This document shows, in pieces, positions 25,007-32,902 of a DNA stretch of 42,234 bases. How positions within the stretch are numbered: position 1 is the first letter of the stretch; every line of letters starts with the position of its first letter. The DNA comes from Pseudomonadota bacterium. GTDB lineage: Bacteria; Pseudomonadota; Alphaproteobacteria; Rhodobacterales; Rhodobacteraceae. The position numbers and the translations under genes are program-made. The stretch lies in NCBI GenBank assembly GCA_963205235.1, contig CAUJIP010000011.1, positions 1-42,234 of the forward strand, in the 5' to 3' direction. The notes under the pieces were generated by a model. The model did not search any database. It saw only the letters and a program-made list of their open reading frames with translations, and was not told the DNA's origin.

Positions 25007-25183
25007 ATGATGACGACAACGACCTCGACCCGCGCTTCGGAAAAGACCACCGCCCTTGTGTCAGTTCTCGGCATGCTGATGCTGGGTGCGGTCATCCTGT
25101 TCGCCGCTGGCCACGCGCAGTCGGCAACCCTGCATGACGCCGCCCATGACGTGCGTCACGCGACCGGCTTTCCCTGCCACTGA
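25007..25183 (+). CDS. cbtB: Cobalt transporter subunit CbtB
   Basis: A 58-residue membrane protein with one transmembrane helix (ALVSVLGMLMLGAVILFAAG). The C-terminal His-rich end HDAAHDVRHATGFPCH is the hallmark of CbtB and a likely cobalt-binding site. The start is one of two adjacent ATGs (25007 or 25010). The gene is directly after a cobalamin riboswitch and 12 bases before cbtA. CbtAB is a predicted cobalt importer tied to B12 synthesis in proteobacteria. Confidence 0.9.
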   Translation: MMTTTTSTRASEKTTALVSVLGMLMLGAVILFAAGHAQSATLHDAAHDVRHATGFPCH

Positions 25184-25195
25184 CGCCCTGACCTG

Positions 25196-25954
25196 ATGTT
25201 TCAAAAGATGCTGACCAGCGCGATTGGCGCTGGCTGTGCGGCATGGCTGCTTGCGGCCGTGCTGCATTTCGCATTCGTGCAGGAGTATATCCTTCTGGGC
25301 GAAACTTATGAAACCGGGGCGGCTGTGCATTTTGCGGGCGCTGCCCCCCAATCCGCCGACGCGGGTCACAGCCACGACGAAGGCGATGCCACGGCAAGTC
25401 AAGACGCGGGAGATGTGGCCAGTCACGACCAGCACAGCCATGGTGGTGGGGCGTCCGAGTCAAGCCGCGACGTCTGGACCGTGGTCTTTTTCGGTCTGGT
25501 CTATGTGGCCTATGCAATGATGCTTGTTGCAGGCTTCGGCTTGGCCCGTGCCTATGGCATCGCCATCACCGAGCGCGAGGGCCTGTTGTGGGGCATCGCC
25601 GGGTTTGCAGCCTTCCAGCTTGCCCCTGCGATGGGTCTGGCACCCGAGCTTCCGGGGACGATGGCCGCCGATCTTGCCGCGCGGCAGGTTTGGTGGTGGG
25701 GAACGGTTGCGGCGACGGCGACCGGGCTGGGTCTTTTGGCCTATGGCCGGGGCCTTGCCTCGACCGCGCTGGCTGTCGTGCTGCTTGCTGCCCCGCATGT
25801 CATCGGCGCACCCGAGATCGAGGGCTTTTCCGGCGTCGCCCCACCCGAGGTTTCGGCAGCCTTTGCCGCCCGTGTCCTTGGTGTGGCGCTGGCGGTCTGG
25901 GCGCTTTTGGGTTGGGTCGCGGGATATTTGTGGTCCCGCGAATCCGCCCGGTGA
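25196..25954 (+). CDS. cbtA: Cobalt transporter subunit CbtA
   Basis: A 252-residue integral membrane protein with about five transmembrane segments. The first is MLTSAIGAGCAAWLLAAVLHF, followed by the family-typical QEYIL and a large loop. That loop (about 55-90) is rich in His, Asp and Ser (HSHDEGDA ... HDQHSHGGG), suitable for cobalt capture. Later helices include VVFFGLVYVAYAMMLVAGFG. It pairs with CbtB just upstream. The gap of 58 bases to cobF contains no terminator. Confidence 0.9.
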   Translation: MFQKMLTSAIGAGCAAWLLAAVLHFAFVQEYILLGETYETGAAVHFAGAAPQSADAGHSHDEGDATASQDAGDVASHDQHSHGGGASESSRDVWTVVFFGLVYVAYAMMLVAGFGLARAYGIAITEREGLLWGIAGFAAFQLAPAMGLAPELPGTMAADLAARQVWWWGTVAATATGLGLLAYGRGLASTALAVVLLAAPHVIGAPEIEGFSGVAPPEVSAAFAARVLGVALAVWALLGWVAGYLWSRESAR

Positions 25955-26012
25955 TGATAACCTGTCCGCAGTCCCCGCCCCGATGGGGGCTGCGGCAATC
26001 TTTGGTTCCAGG

Positions 26013-26759
26013 ATGATCACGCTTTCCCTTATCGGCATCGGCACAGGCAACCCGGATCACGTCACGGGGCAGGCCATTCATGCGCTGAACGGTGCCGATC
26101 TGGTGCTTTTGCCGCGCAAGGGCGACGACAAGTCCGATCTGGCCGACATTCGCCGCCAGATATTGTCGCGGGTGCTGACCCGTGCGGTGCCGGTGGCTGA
26201 ATACGATGTGCCCAAGCGCGCCGATCAGGCTGATTACCTTGGGGCAGTCAATGACTGGCACGACGCCATTGCCCAAACCTGGGCCGAGGCTATCGCCGCG
26301 CATCTGCCGCAGGGTGGCAAGGTTGCGCTGATGGTCTGGGGCGATCCATCGCTTTACGACAGCACATTGCGCATCGCGTCCCGACTGCCGGACCTGACGG
26401 TCAAGGTGATCCCCGGTATCACCAGTCTGCAGGCCCTGACGGCGGCGCATGCGATCCCGTTGAACACGCTGGCAGCGCCGGTCACCATCACCACGGGCCG
26501 CCAGTTGCGCGACCATGGCTGGCCGGAAGGCGCAGTTACCCTGGCCGTGATGCTGGACAAGGGCGGGGCCTTCACCGCCATCGACCCCAAGGATGTGACC
26601 ATCTGGTGGGGTGCCTTTGTCGGCATGCCGGAGGAGGTTCTGATTCACGGTCCACTGGCCGAAGTTTCGGATCAGATCCTTGCCACTCGCGCCGCGCGCC
26701 GGGCCGAACATGGCTGGATCATGGATATCTACCTGTTGCGCCGCGGCCATGACGACTGA
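26013..26759 (+). CDS. cobF: Precorrin-6A synthase (deacetylating) CobF
   Basis: A 248-residue tetrapyrrole methylase that methylates C1 of precorrin-5 and releases acetate, found only in the aerobic pathway. Motifs are LIGIGTGNPDHVTGQAIHAL, VWGDPSLYDSTLRIA and VIPGITSLQALTAAHAIPL. The ATG at 26013 was chosen by homology; an in-frame ATG at 25983 would add ten residues. It is separated from the main cob block but sits behind riboswitch 3 with cbtBA, so it is co-regulated. Its 3' end overlaps the next gene by 11 bases. Confidence 0.93.
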   Translation: MITLSLIGIGTGNPDHVTGQAIHALNGADLVLLPRKGDDKSDLADIRRQILSRVLTRAVPVAEYDVPKRADQADYLGAVNDWHDAIAQTWAEAIAAHLPQGGKVALMVWGDPSLYDSTLRIASRLPDLTVKVIPGITSLQALTAAHAIPLNTLAAPVTITTGRQLRDHGWPEGAVTLAVMLDKGGAFTAIDPKDVTIWWGAFVGMPEEVLIHGPLAEVSDQILATRAARRAEHGWIMDIYLLRRGHDD

Positions 26760-27696
26760 CCTTCTGACCCGCGTCCTGCCGTTGTACGGTCTGCCTGCCG
26801 ATACGCCCCTTTCCCTGCTGAACCGGTCCGAAAATGAAACCTGGCGCGCCGGTGATCTGATCCTGCGGCTGCATCGTCAAGGCTATCATACGAGGGCCGA
26901 GATTGCCTCGGAACTGGACTGGCTGACGGCGTTGCAAGACCTGCCGGGCCTGCGCGCCGTGCGGCCGGTTGCGGGGCAAGAGGGGATGGTCACGCAGATT
27001 GACGGGCGCTTTGTCGTGGGCTTTGCGCGCATCGCCGGGCAAGAACTTCAGCCGGGCGACGATCTGTCCCGCTGGTTCGCGCCTTTGGGTGAAATCACTG
27101 CCCGGCTGCACCTGCAATCACGCGGTTGGACCCCGCCGTCCGGATTTACCCGCAAGCGCTGGGATGTGGATACTATCCTTGGCCCGCAGCCGCATTGGGG
27201 CGACTGGCGGCAGGCGCCAGGGCTGGACGCGCAGGGCATGGCTTTGCTTGAACGGGCGACTGCCCTGCTTTCGCAGGATTTGCAGGCATATGGCACGGGG
27301 CCAAAGGTCTTTGGCCTGATCCATGCCGACCTGCGGCTGGCCAATCTGATGGTTGATGATCAGGGCCTTACCGCAATCGACTTTGACGACTGCGGCTTTG
27401 GCTGGTGGGTCTATGACCTGGCCTCGGCCTTGTCGTTCATCGAGACCGATCCCCGCTTGCCGCACTTGATCGCCCGTTGGTGCGAGGGGTATGCCCGCAT
27501 CGCCCCGCTGAGCGCTGAAGACCGGGCGATGATTCCGGCGATGATCCTTTTGCGCCGGGTCCTGCTGACCGCATGGCTTGCCACCCGCGCTGACAGCGAT
27601 ACTGGCCGGGCGCTGGGTGGCCCGGCCTATACGCTTGGCACTTTACGACTTGCGGAAGACTATCTTGCGAATGGACTGGCCCGCTTTCGCGTCTAG
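26749..27696 (+). CDS. APH-fold small-molecule kinase coupled to cobF
   Basis: A 315-residue kinase of the aminoglycoside phosphotransferase/choline kinase/homoserine kinase II fold. The catalytic loop HADLRLANLMVDD and the metal-binding IDFDDCGFGWWVYDLA are intact. The N-terminal lobe has ILRLHRQGYHT, a likely ATP-binding lysine/arginine region. The ATG at 26749 lies inside cobF (11-base overlap), so the two are probably translated together under riboswitch 3. The substrate is unknown. Because of the coupling, a role in the aminopropanol-phosphate arm of B12 synthesis (threonine or aminopropanol phosphorylation) is possible; an unrelated SrkA-like or amine kinase is the alternative. Confidence 0.82.
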   Translation: MTTDLLTRVLPLYGLPADTPLSLLNRSENETWRAGDLILRLHRQGYHTRAEIASELDWLTALQDLPGLRAVRPVAGQEGMVTQIDGRFVVGFARIAGQELQPGDDLSRWFAPLGEITARLHLQSRGWTPPSGFTRKRWDVDTILGPQPHWGDWRQAPGLDAQGMALLERATALLSQDLQAYGTGPKVFGLIHADLRLANLMVDDQGLTAIDFDDCGFGWWVYDLASALSFIETDPRLPHLIARWCEGYARIAPLSAEDRAMIPAMILLRRVLLTAWLATRADSDTGRALGGPAYTLGTLRLAEDYLANGLARFRV

Positions 27697-27699
27697 GTC

Positions 27700-28587
27700 C
27701 TAGTCGGCCAGACAATCGGCAAGCGTCTTGGCTGTGCCGGTGATCAGGGCGGCATAGGCACCTGCCCCAGGTTCCAGCGTGGAACCGACCGGGTCAAGCG
27801 CTGCGCCTACCTTTGCATCGGTGCCTTCAGCCAACTGATCCACAAGGGCTGCGTCATGCTGCGCTTCGGGGAAGATGCAGATGACGGTGCCCGCCTCGAC
27901 CTTTGCGCGCAGGTCCGAAAGCCGCGCAGCGCCGGGAGGGGCGGCCTCGCCCAGGGAAATGGTCCCGGCGGGGGTCAGGCCGAAATAGGTGATGTAATAG
28001 CCATAGGCGTCGTGGAAGGTGACAAAGGGACGATCCTTGACCGGGTCCAGAAACGCCTTCGCCTCGGCCTCGGCCTTGGCAATCGTGGCGCTGGCGGCTT
28101 CGGCGTTGGCGGCGTAGGTCGCTGCGTTTTCGGGGTCAAGCTGCGACAGTTCCGCCGCGATCATCCCGGTCCAGAATTGCGCGGTCGACGGGTCAAGCCA
28201 GACATGCGGGTCGATGGTGCCTTCGGCATTGGCATCGGCTTCGGAAAGGTTGCCCGCGAAGAAGTTGATCTTGTAGGTGCCGACATCATCAAACAGCGTC
28301 AGCACCGCGCCGTCGCCGGTGCGGGCATTCAGCGCGCTGTCCAGCCAAGGCGTCAAGACGGGCCCGACCCAGACGACCAGATCAGCCTTGGCCACCGTGT
28401 CCATCTGGCTGGGTTTCAGCTGGAAGTCATGCTCATCAGCGCCCTTGGCCAGCAGAAGTTCCGGGCTGCCAAGATCGCCCATCACCATGGCGACAATGGA
28501 ATGGACCGGGGCGATGTCGGTGACAACCGTCGGCACCTCGGCCATCGCGACGGTGCTGGTCAGGAAAAGGGCAAGTAGCGAGCGCAT
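27700..28587 (-). CDS. znuA: Zinc ABC transporter periplasmic binding protein ZnuA
   Basis: A 295-residue cluster 9 metal-binding protein with a signal peptide (MRSLLALFLTSTVAMAE). The three ligand histidines are visible: His53 (ADEHDFQLKPS), His128 (IDPHVWLDP) and His192 (TFHDAYGYY). The C-terminal ligand region reads FPEAQHDAALVD, with His244. The loop between the first two histidines lacks the long His/Asp-rich insert usual in ZnuA. The gene is divergent from zur, with a Zur-like palindrome between. Its 3' end converges on the kinase with only 3 bases between the two stop codons. Confidence 0.93.
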   Translation of the reverse strand: MRSLLALFLTSTVAMAEVPTVVTDIAPVHSIVAMVMGDLGSPELLLAKGADEHDFQLKPSQMDTVAKADLVVWVGPVLTPWLDSALNARTGDGAVLTLFDDVGTYKINFFAGNLSEADANAEGTIDPHVWLDPSTAQFWTGMIAAELSQLDPENAATYAANAEAASATIAKAEAEAKAFLDPVKDRPFVTFHDAYGYYITYFGLTPAGTISLGEAAPPGAARLSDLRAKVEAGTVICIFPEAQHDAALVDQLAEGTDAKVGAALDPVGSTLEPGAGAYAALITGTAKTLADCLAD

Positions 28588-28627
28588 GGATTGGGCCTTT
28601 CGTTTCTGGGCACCTCGGTATATGTAT

Positions 28628-28640
28628 GTAATACTATAAC
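28628..28640. promoter_or_regulatory. Zur-like operator between znuA and zur
   Basis: GTAATA-C-TATAAC is a near-perfect 13-base palindrome (five of six pairs) in the 69-base AT-rich gap between the divergent znuA and zur-znuCB. It resembles GTTATA-n-TATAAC, the core of Fur-family zinc boxes in alphaproteobacteria. One site could control both directions. The assignment is by form and position. Confidence 0.65.
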
Positions 28641-28656
28641 CTGTCAAGTTGACCCC

Positions 28657-29175
28657 ATGGCTCATGCTGCCCACACCGACTGTCCCGGCTGCACGGCTCC
28701 GGACCTTGCCTTTGCGGCGCATGACCACGCGCATTGCGCAGAAGATGCGCTGATCCGGGCCGAGGCGCTTACCAGCGTCAATGGCGCACGCCTGACACCC
28801 GTGCGGCGGCGTGTATTGGAGATCCTGCTGGAAGAGCATCGGGCGTTGGGGGCCTATGACGTGCTGGCGCGGCTTGCGGCCGAGGGCTATGGCAACCAGC
28901 CCCCCGTCGCCTATCGCGCGCTGGAGTTTCTGGTGGAGCAGGGCCTTGCCCATCGCATCCAGCGGCTGAACGCCTTTACGGCCTGCGTCCATATGGGCGA
29001 GGCGCATGCTCCGGCCTTTCTGATCTGCCGCGCCTGTCAAAGCGTTGCCGAGGCCAGCGCCGGTGCAGCACGTTCGGCGCTTGAGGCCGAGGCGGGACGC
29101 AGTGGCTTTGCCATCGAACGCACAACCATCGAAGCGCTTGGTCTTTGCCCCAAATGTCAGGGGAAAGCGGAGTGA
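28657..29175 (+). CDS. zur: Zinc uptake regulator Zur (Fur family)
   Basis: A 172-residue Fur-family repressor. The winged-helix part includes LTPVRRRVLEILLEEHRALGAYDVL and PPVAYRALEFLVEQGL. The structural zinc site is formed by CRAC (124-127) and CPKC (164-167), and CVHMGEAH and HAPAFLICR lie in the dimerisation/metal region. The N-terminus is extended and His/Cys-rich (HAAHTDCPGC and AAHDHAHCAED). The ATG at 28657 was preferred to 28591, which would cross the operator. The stop overlaps the znuC GTG. Confidence 0.92.
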   Translation: MAHAAHTDCPGCTAPDLAFAAHDHAHCAEDALIRAEALTSVNGARLTPVRRRVLEILLEEHRALGAYDVLARLAAEGYGNQPPVAYRALEFLVEQGLAHRIQRLNAFTACVHMGEAHAPAFLICRACQSVAEASAGAARSALEAEAGRSGFAIERTTIEALGLCPKCQGKAE

Positions 29176-29939
29176 GCCTCCTGTCAGCCGAACATGTCTG
29201 CGTCCGCTATGGCGATGTCGAAGTGCTGCACGACATCAGCCTTTCGGTTGCGCCGGGCGAGATCGTGACAATCCTTGGTCCCAACGGATCGGGCAAGTCC
29301 ACCCTGCTGCGCGCGCTTTTGGGCATCGTGCCGGTGGCCGAGGGCCGGATGCTGCGGCAGGCGGGGTTGCGTATCGGCTATGTGCCACAAAAGCTTGCCG
29401 TCGAAAGAACGATGCCGATCACGGTGCGCCGGTTCCTGTCATTGCCGGTTCGGGTCAGCGACAGGTCGGCGAAAGAGGCCCTAGTCAGGGTTGGCATGGA
29501 GGGGCTGGACGACCAGGAACTGTCGGACCTTTCGGGTGGCCAGTTGCAGCGCGTGCTTCTGGCTCGGGCGCTGCTGGACCAGCCGGGGCTTTTGATGCTG
29601 GACGAACCGACGCAGGGTCTGGACCAGCCGGGCGAGGCATCGTTCTACCGTCTGATCGAGGAAGTGCGGCGGGATACCGGGGCGGCGGTACTGATGGTCA
29701 GCCACGATCTGCATGTGGTGATGGCGGCAAGTGATCGGGTGATCTGCCTGAACGGCCATATCTGCTGCGAAGGCACCCCGAGGGTGGTTTCGACTGCGCC
29801 GGAATATCGCGCGCTGTTCGGGTTGGGGACCCAGGGGGCGCTGGCGCTTTATCGGCACGAACATGACCACGACCATGCCGATGGCCATCACCATCAGGAC
29901 CATCCGCATCATCACCATCATGACCATGACCATGCTTGA
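29172..29939 (+). CDS. znuC: Zinc ABC transporter ATPase ZnuC with His-rich C-terminal tail
   Basis: A 255-residue ATPase. Walker A GPNGSGKS is at 36-43, signature LSGGQ at 120-124 and Walker B LMLDEP at 141-146, followed by MVSHDLHVVM. The last 27 residues form an unusual tail of mostly His and Asp with 15 histidines (ending HHHHHDHDHA), a probable cytoplasmic zinc buffer or sensor. The start is a GTG overlapping the zur stop (GTGA). The tail DNA also holds the znuB start, so the two genes overlap by 8 bases. Confidence 0.93.
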   Translation: MSLLSAEHVCVRYGDVEVLHDISLSVAPGEIVTILGPNGSGKSTLLRALLGIVPVAEGRMLRQAGLRIGYVPQKLAVERTMPITVRRFLSLPVRVSDRSAKEALVRVGMEGLDDQELSDLSGGQLQRVLLARALLDQPGLLMLDEPTQGLDQPGEASFYRLIEEVRRDTGAAVLMVSHDLHVVMAASDRVICLNGHICCEGTPRVVSTAPEYRALFGLGTQGALALYRHEHDHDHADGHHHQDHPHHHHHDHDHA

Positions 29940-30714
29940 CGATTTCCTGATCCGTGCCGGGCTTGCGGCCATTGGGCTTAGCCTGGCGACCGGGCCGCTT
30001 GGTGCCTTTGTCGTCTGGCGGCGCATGGCCTATTTCGGGGATGCCACATCACATGCCGCGATCCTGGGCGTGGCGCTGGCCTTGGCGACCGACCTGCCTG
30101 TCGGGGTGGGCACGCTGGTTGTGGCGCTGGCTATGGCCGTTACAGTGGCAAGTCTGGCAGCGCGTGGTTGGGCCATGGACACGACCCTTGGCGTTCTTGC
30201 GCATTCCGCGCTTGCCTTCGGTCTGGTCGCGGTCAGCTTCATCCACGGTGTCCGCACCGACCTTTCCGCCTATCTTTTCGGCGATATTTTGGCCGTGACG
30301 CGGGTCGAGCTGGGTTTGGTCTGGCTTGGCTCGCTTGCGGTTCTGGCGCTGCTTGCATGGCGCTGGCAGGCGCTTTTGACCGCAACGCTAAGCGAAGATC
30401 TTGCCCACGCCGCCGGGATCAAGCCCGAGCGGGAGCGTCTGGTATTGGTGCTGGCGTTGGCATTGGTGGTGGCCGTCGCGTTGAAAGTCGTGGGTGCGCT
30501 CTTGATTGCGGCCATGCTGATCATACCGGCCGCGACAGCGCGCGGATTGTCGCGAACTCCCGAAGCGATGGCAGCGCTTGCCACGCTGGCGGGGGCCATC
30601 GCCGGTATTGGTGGGCTTGGTCTGTCGCTGTGGCAGGATACACCGACCGGGCCGTCCATCGTTGTCGTGGCCGCCCTGATGTTTGCAGTCGGATCAGGCT
30701 GGAGACGCACCTGA
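29932..30714 (+). CDS. znuB: Zinc ABC transporter permease ZnuB
   Basis: A 260-residue ABC-3 family membrane permease with about eight hydrophobic helices. Conserved segments are GPLGAFVVWRRMAYFGDATS, SHAAILGVALAL, LFGDILAVTRVEL and VGALLIAAMLIIPAATA. The ATG at 29932 gives the family N-terminus MLDDFLIRAGLAAIG; in-frame ATGs at 29920 and 29926 are also possible. It overlaps the znuC His-tail codons. Confidence 0.93.
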   Translation: MLDDFLIRAGLAAIGLSLATGPLGAFVVWRRMAYFGDATSHAAILGVALALATDLPVGVGTLVVALAMAVTVASLAARGWAMDTTLGVLAHSALAFGLVAVSFIHGVRTDLSAYLFGDILAVTRVELGLVWLGSLAVLALLAWRWQALLTATLSEDLAHAAGIKPERERLVLVLALALVVAVALKVVGALLIAAMLIIPAATARGLSRTPEAMAALATLAGAIAGIGGLGLSLWQDTPTGPSIVVVAALMFAVGSGWRRT

Positions 30715-30807
30715 CCTGCACCCCAGGCGTGAAAATACTGTTGCCTTGCCCGAAGCTTGCCCCAATTCTCGACTATCAGCGACTGGCAACGGAGATGGGA
30801 GTCCAAG

Positions 30808-31749
30808 GTGCTGCGACTGTTCGGATTTCTGGTGACCCTGTCGATCGTGGTCGGGGCGGTTCTGATGCTCGACTTCAACACGGTTCGAAAACAGGCTGTG
30901 GCAGCAGAACAGCCGGTGCCCGATTTCCAGACCTATCTGGATGGCCTGCAGCCACGGATTGTCAGCCTTCTTTCCTCGTCAGGTGCGGATGCGGGACCAT
31001 CGCTTGCGACGGACCTTGCCCAGATGATGCCAAGGGCACCCGATGGCTGGACAATGCGGCCAGCCGAACGTGACGACCTTCAATCCTTTCTTCCGAAAGA
31101 AAAGGGAAAGCTTGAAGGCAAAGCTGCAAGCCTGATCGAATCCCTGGTCAAGCCGAAGGGACCCAAGGGCAGCAGCGCGGTCGCGATGGTTTACGAAAAG
31201 GGCGACCGGAAGATCATCGTCAAGGCCGTCCGTTACCCTGACAGCACATTCGGGGACCCAGCCGCCTATGCCGCCTTGCTGAAAGACGACTCACCCTTCC
31301 GGCAAACTAGCTTTCTGCGGGTCAGGGGGCTGGATGTCATGGAAGACGCCCTGCCTGACGGGATGCGTGGCCGCCTGTTCAGTGGCGAAGTCGGCGGGCA
31401 GATCCGGATCTGGATCCTTGCTCCAAAACGGACGACGGATCAGGATCTGCTGCCTTTCTTCGAAACGCTGGATGTTCGGGCGATGAATGCCGCCGTGATC
31501 GACAGCGAAGGTGGTCTGGGCGAGATTCCCGTCATGCTGCTGGTGTCCGATCTGGATGAGGCCGGGCTTGCCGCCTATGAGGCCGACCGGGCCGCACGGG
31601 CCGCCGCACGCGAGACGCGCCGTGACGAAGTCAGGGCGACACTTGCAACGACAGCCCCTGCCGCGGCCGAGGGTTCGACCAACAAGCCAGCCGATGTGAA
31701 CTGCACCACGGGCGCAGGCGGCATCAAGCGCTGCACGGTTGACGGTTAA
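30808..31749 (+). CDS. Membrane-anchored exported protein, unknown function
   Basis: A 313-residue protein with a single N-terminal hydrophobic segment (LFGFLVTLSIVVGAVLML) that is a signal anchor or uncleaved signal. A mixed, mostly hydrophilic domain follows, with no motif I recognise. The region from about 260 is Ala/Arg-rich (AARAAARETRRDEVRATL), probably helical, and the end has two cysteines (NCTTGAGGIKRC). The GTG start at 30808 has GGGAG upstream and places the hydrophobic helix at the N-terminus; an in-frame TTG at 30757 is less likely. It stands 93 bases after znuB and converges on the agmatinase. Confidence 0.7.
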   Translation: MLRLFGFLVTLSIVVGAVLMLDFNTVRKQAVAAEQPVPDFQTYLDGLQPRIVSLLSSSGADAGPSLATDLAQMMPRAPDGWTMRPAERDDLQSFLPKEKGKLEGKAASLIESLVKPKGPKGSSAVAMVYEKGDRKIIVKAVRYPDSTFGDPAAYAALLKDDSPFRQTSFLRVRGLDVMEDALPDGMRGRLFSGEVGGQIRIWILAPKRTTDQDLLPFFETLDVRAMNAAVIDSEGGLGEIPVMLLVSDLDEAGLAAYEADRAARAAARETRRDEVRATLATTAPAAAEGSTNKPADVNCTTGAGGIKRCTVDG

Positions 31750-31755
31750 GCGCGA

Positions 31756-32730
31756 TCAGAACGTCAGCCCGGAAAACCGCGAGGGGTTCTGTGGAACGCC
31801 GGGCAGGACGCAGAGCATTTCGTACAGGAAGTTCGCCCCGATCACCGCAGTATTTCCCGAAGGATCATAGGGGGGCGAAACCTCGACCAGGTCGCAGCCG
31901 ACAAGGTTCAGGCCCGCGCAGCCCCGAATGATTTCCAGCCCCTGCCAGGTGGTCAGGCCGCCGGGTTCAACGGTTCCGGTTCCGGGGGCAAAGGCCGAAT
32001 CCAGACTGTCGATGTCATAGGTCAGATAAACCGGCGCATCGCCGATCTTGTCGCGGATAATCTTCATCAAGGGCGTCAGCGACTTGTGCCAGCATTCTTC
32101 GGCCTGAACCACCGTCCAGCCCTTGTCGCGGCCCCAGTTGAAATCATCCGCCGCATAGCCGGTGGCGCGCAGTCCGATCTGGAAGACCTTGTCGTTTTGC
32201 AGGCAGCCGTCCTCCCATGCCCGGCGGAAGGGGCAGCCGTGAGCGACGGTTTCGCCGAACATCGTGTCGTTGATATCGGCATGGGCGTCGATGTGGATCA
32301 GGGCAACAGGCCCGTGCCGTTCCTTGATCGCGCGCAGGACTGGCCAAGTCAGCGTATGGTCGCCGCCAAGGGTCAGGGGGATGATCCCGTGCGACAGAAC
32401 CTCGCGGTAATGGGCGGTGATGATGTCGACGGTCCTTTTCAGGTCGAAGGTGTTGATCGGAACATCGCCAAGATCGGCGACCTGCAGGTGGTCAAAGGGC
32501 GCGGCCCCGGTGGCCATGTTGTAAGGCCGGATCATGCGCGATTCGTCCCTGATCTGCCGGGGGCCAAGCCGGGTGCCGGGGCGATTGGAGGTGCCGTGAT
32601 CCATCGGGATGCCGATGAAGGCCGCGTCCAACCCCTTTGCGGTGGTCGCTGCGGGCAGGCGCATCATCGTCGCCGGTCCGCCAAACCGCGGCATCTGGTT
32701 GCCGCCAAGGGGTTGGTTGAAGTCGGTCAT
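31756..32730 (-). CDS. speB: Agmatinase-family ureohydrolase
   Basis: A 324-residue arginase/agmatinase family enzyme hydrolysing a guanidino compound to urea and an amine. The manganese ligands are in GGDHTLTWP, HIDAHADIND and DIDSLDSAFAPGTGT. The N-terminal GIPMDHGTSNRPGTRLGPR is typical of agmatinases. Agmatine is the default substrate, but guanidinobutyrate- and guanidinopropionate-hydrolases share these motifs, so the substrate is not certain. It is divergent from the flavoprotein at 32903, with 172 bases between, and no polyamine gene is adjacent. Confidence 0.85.
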   Translation of the reverse strand: MTDFNQPLGGNQMPRFGGPATMMRLPAATTAKGLDAAFIGIPMDHGTSNRPGTRLGPRQIRDESRMIRPYNMATGAAPFDHLQVADLGDVPINTFDLKRTVDIITAHYREVLSHGIIPLTLGGDHTLTWPVLRAIKERHGPVALIHIDAHADINDTMFGETVAHGCPFRRAWEDGCLQNDKVFQIGLRATGYAADDFNWGRDKGWTVVQAEECWHKSLTPLMKIIRDKIGDAPVYLTYDIDSLDSAFAPGTGTVEPGGLTTWQGLEIIRGCAGLNLVGCDLVEVSPPYDPSGNTAVIGANFLYEMLCVLPGVPQNPSRFSGLTF

Positions 32731-32902
32731 TGCATGTGCCCCTTATCCGGCTGGTTTCCCAAGGCTTAGCACAGCTGATTCCTGCCGCATGACACACTGA
32801 AACCGACGCCATGTCGTTTTCTGACGCCAAAGGTCGGGTGGACTTGCCCCCGTTCCTTCCCTTCTGTCAGATAGGCGCAAACCTTATGCGGGAGTCCGTC
32901 TT

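Noticed and set aside
26749-27696. Antibiotic resistance (aminoglycoside phosphotransferase) reading of the kinase
   Set aside because: The fold is shared with many metabolic kinases. The gene overlaps cobF behind a B12 riboswitch and has no resistance or mobile context.
30757-30807. TTG start for the exported protein of unknown function
   Set aside because: The GTG at 30808 has a ribosome site and places the membrane segment at the N-terminus; the extension adds 17 polar residues.
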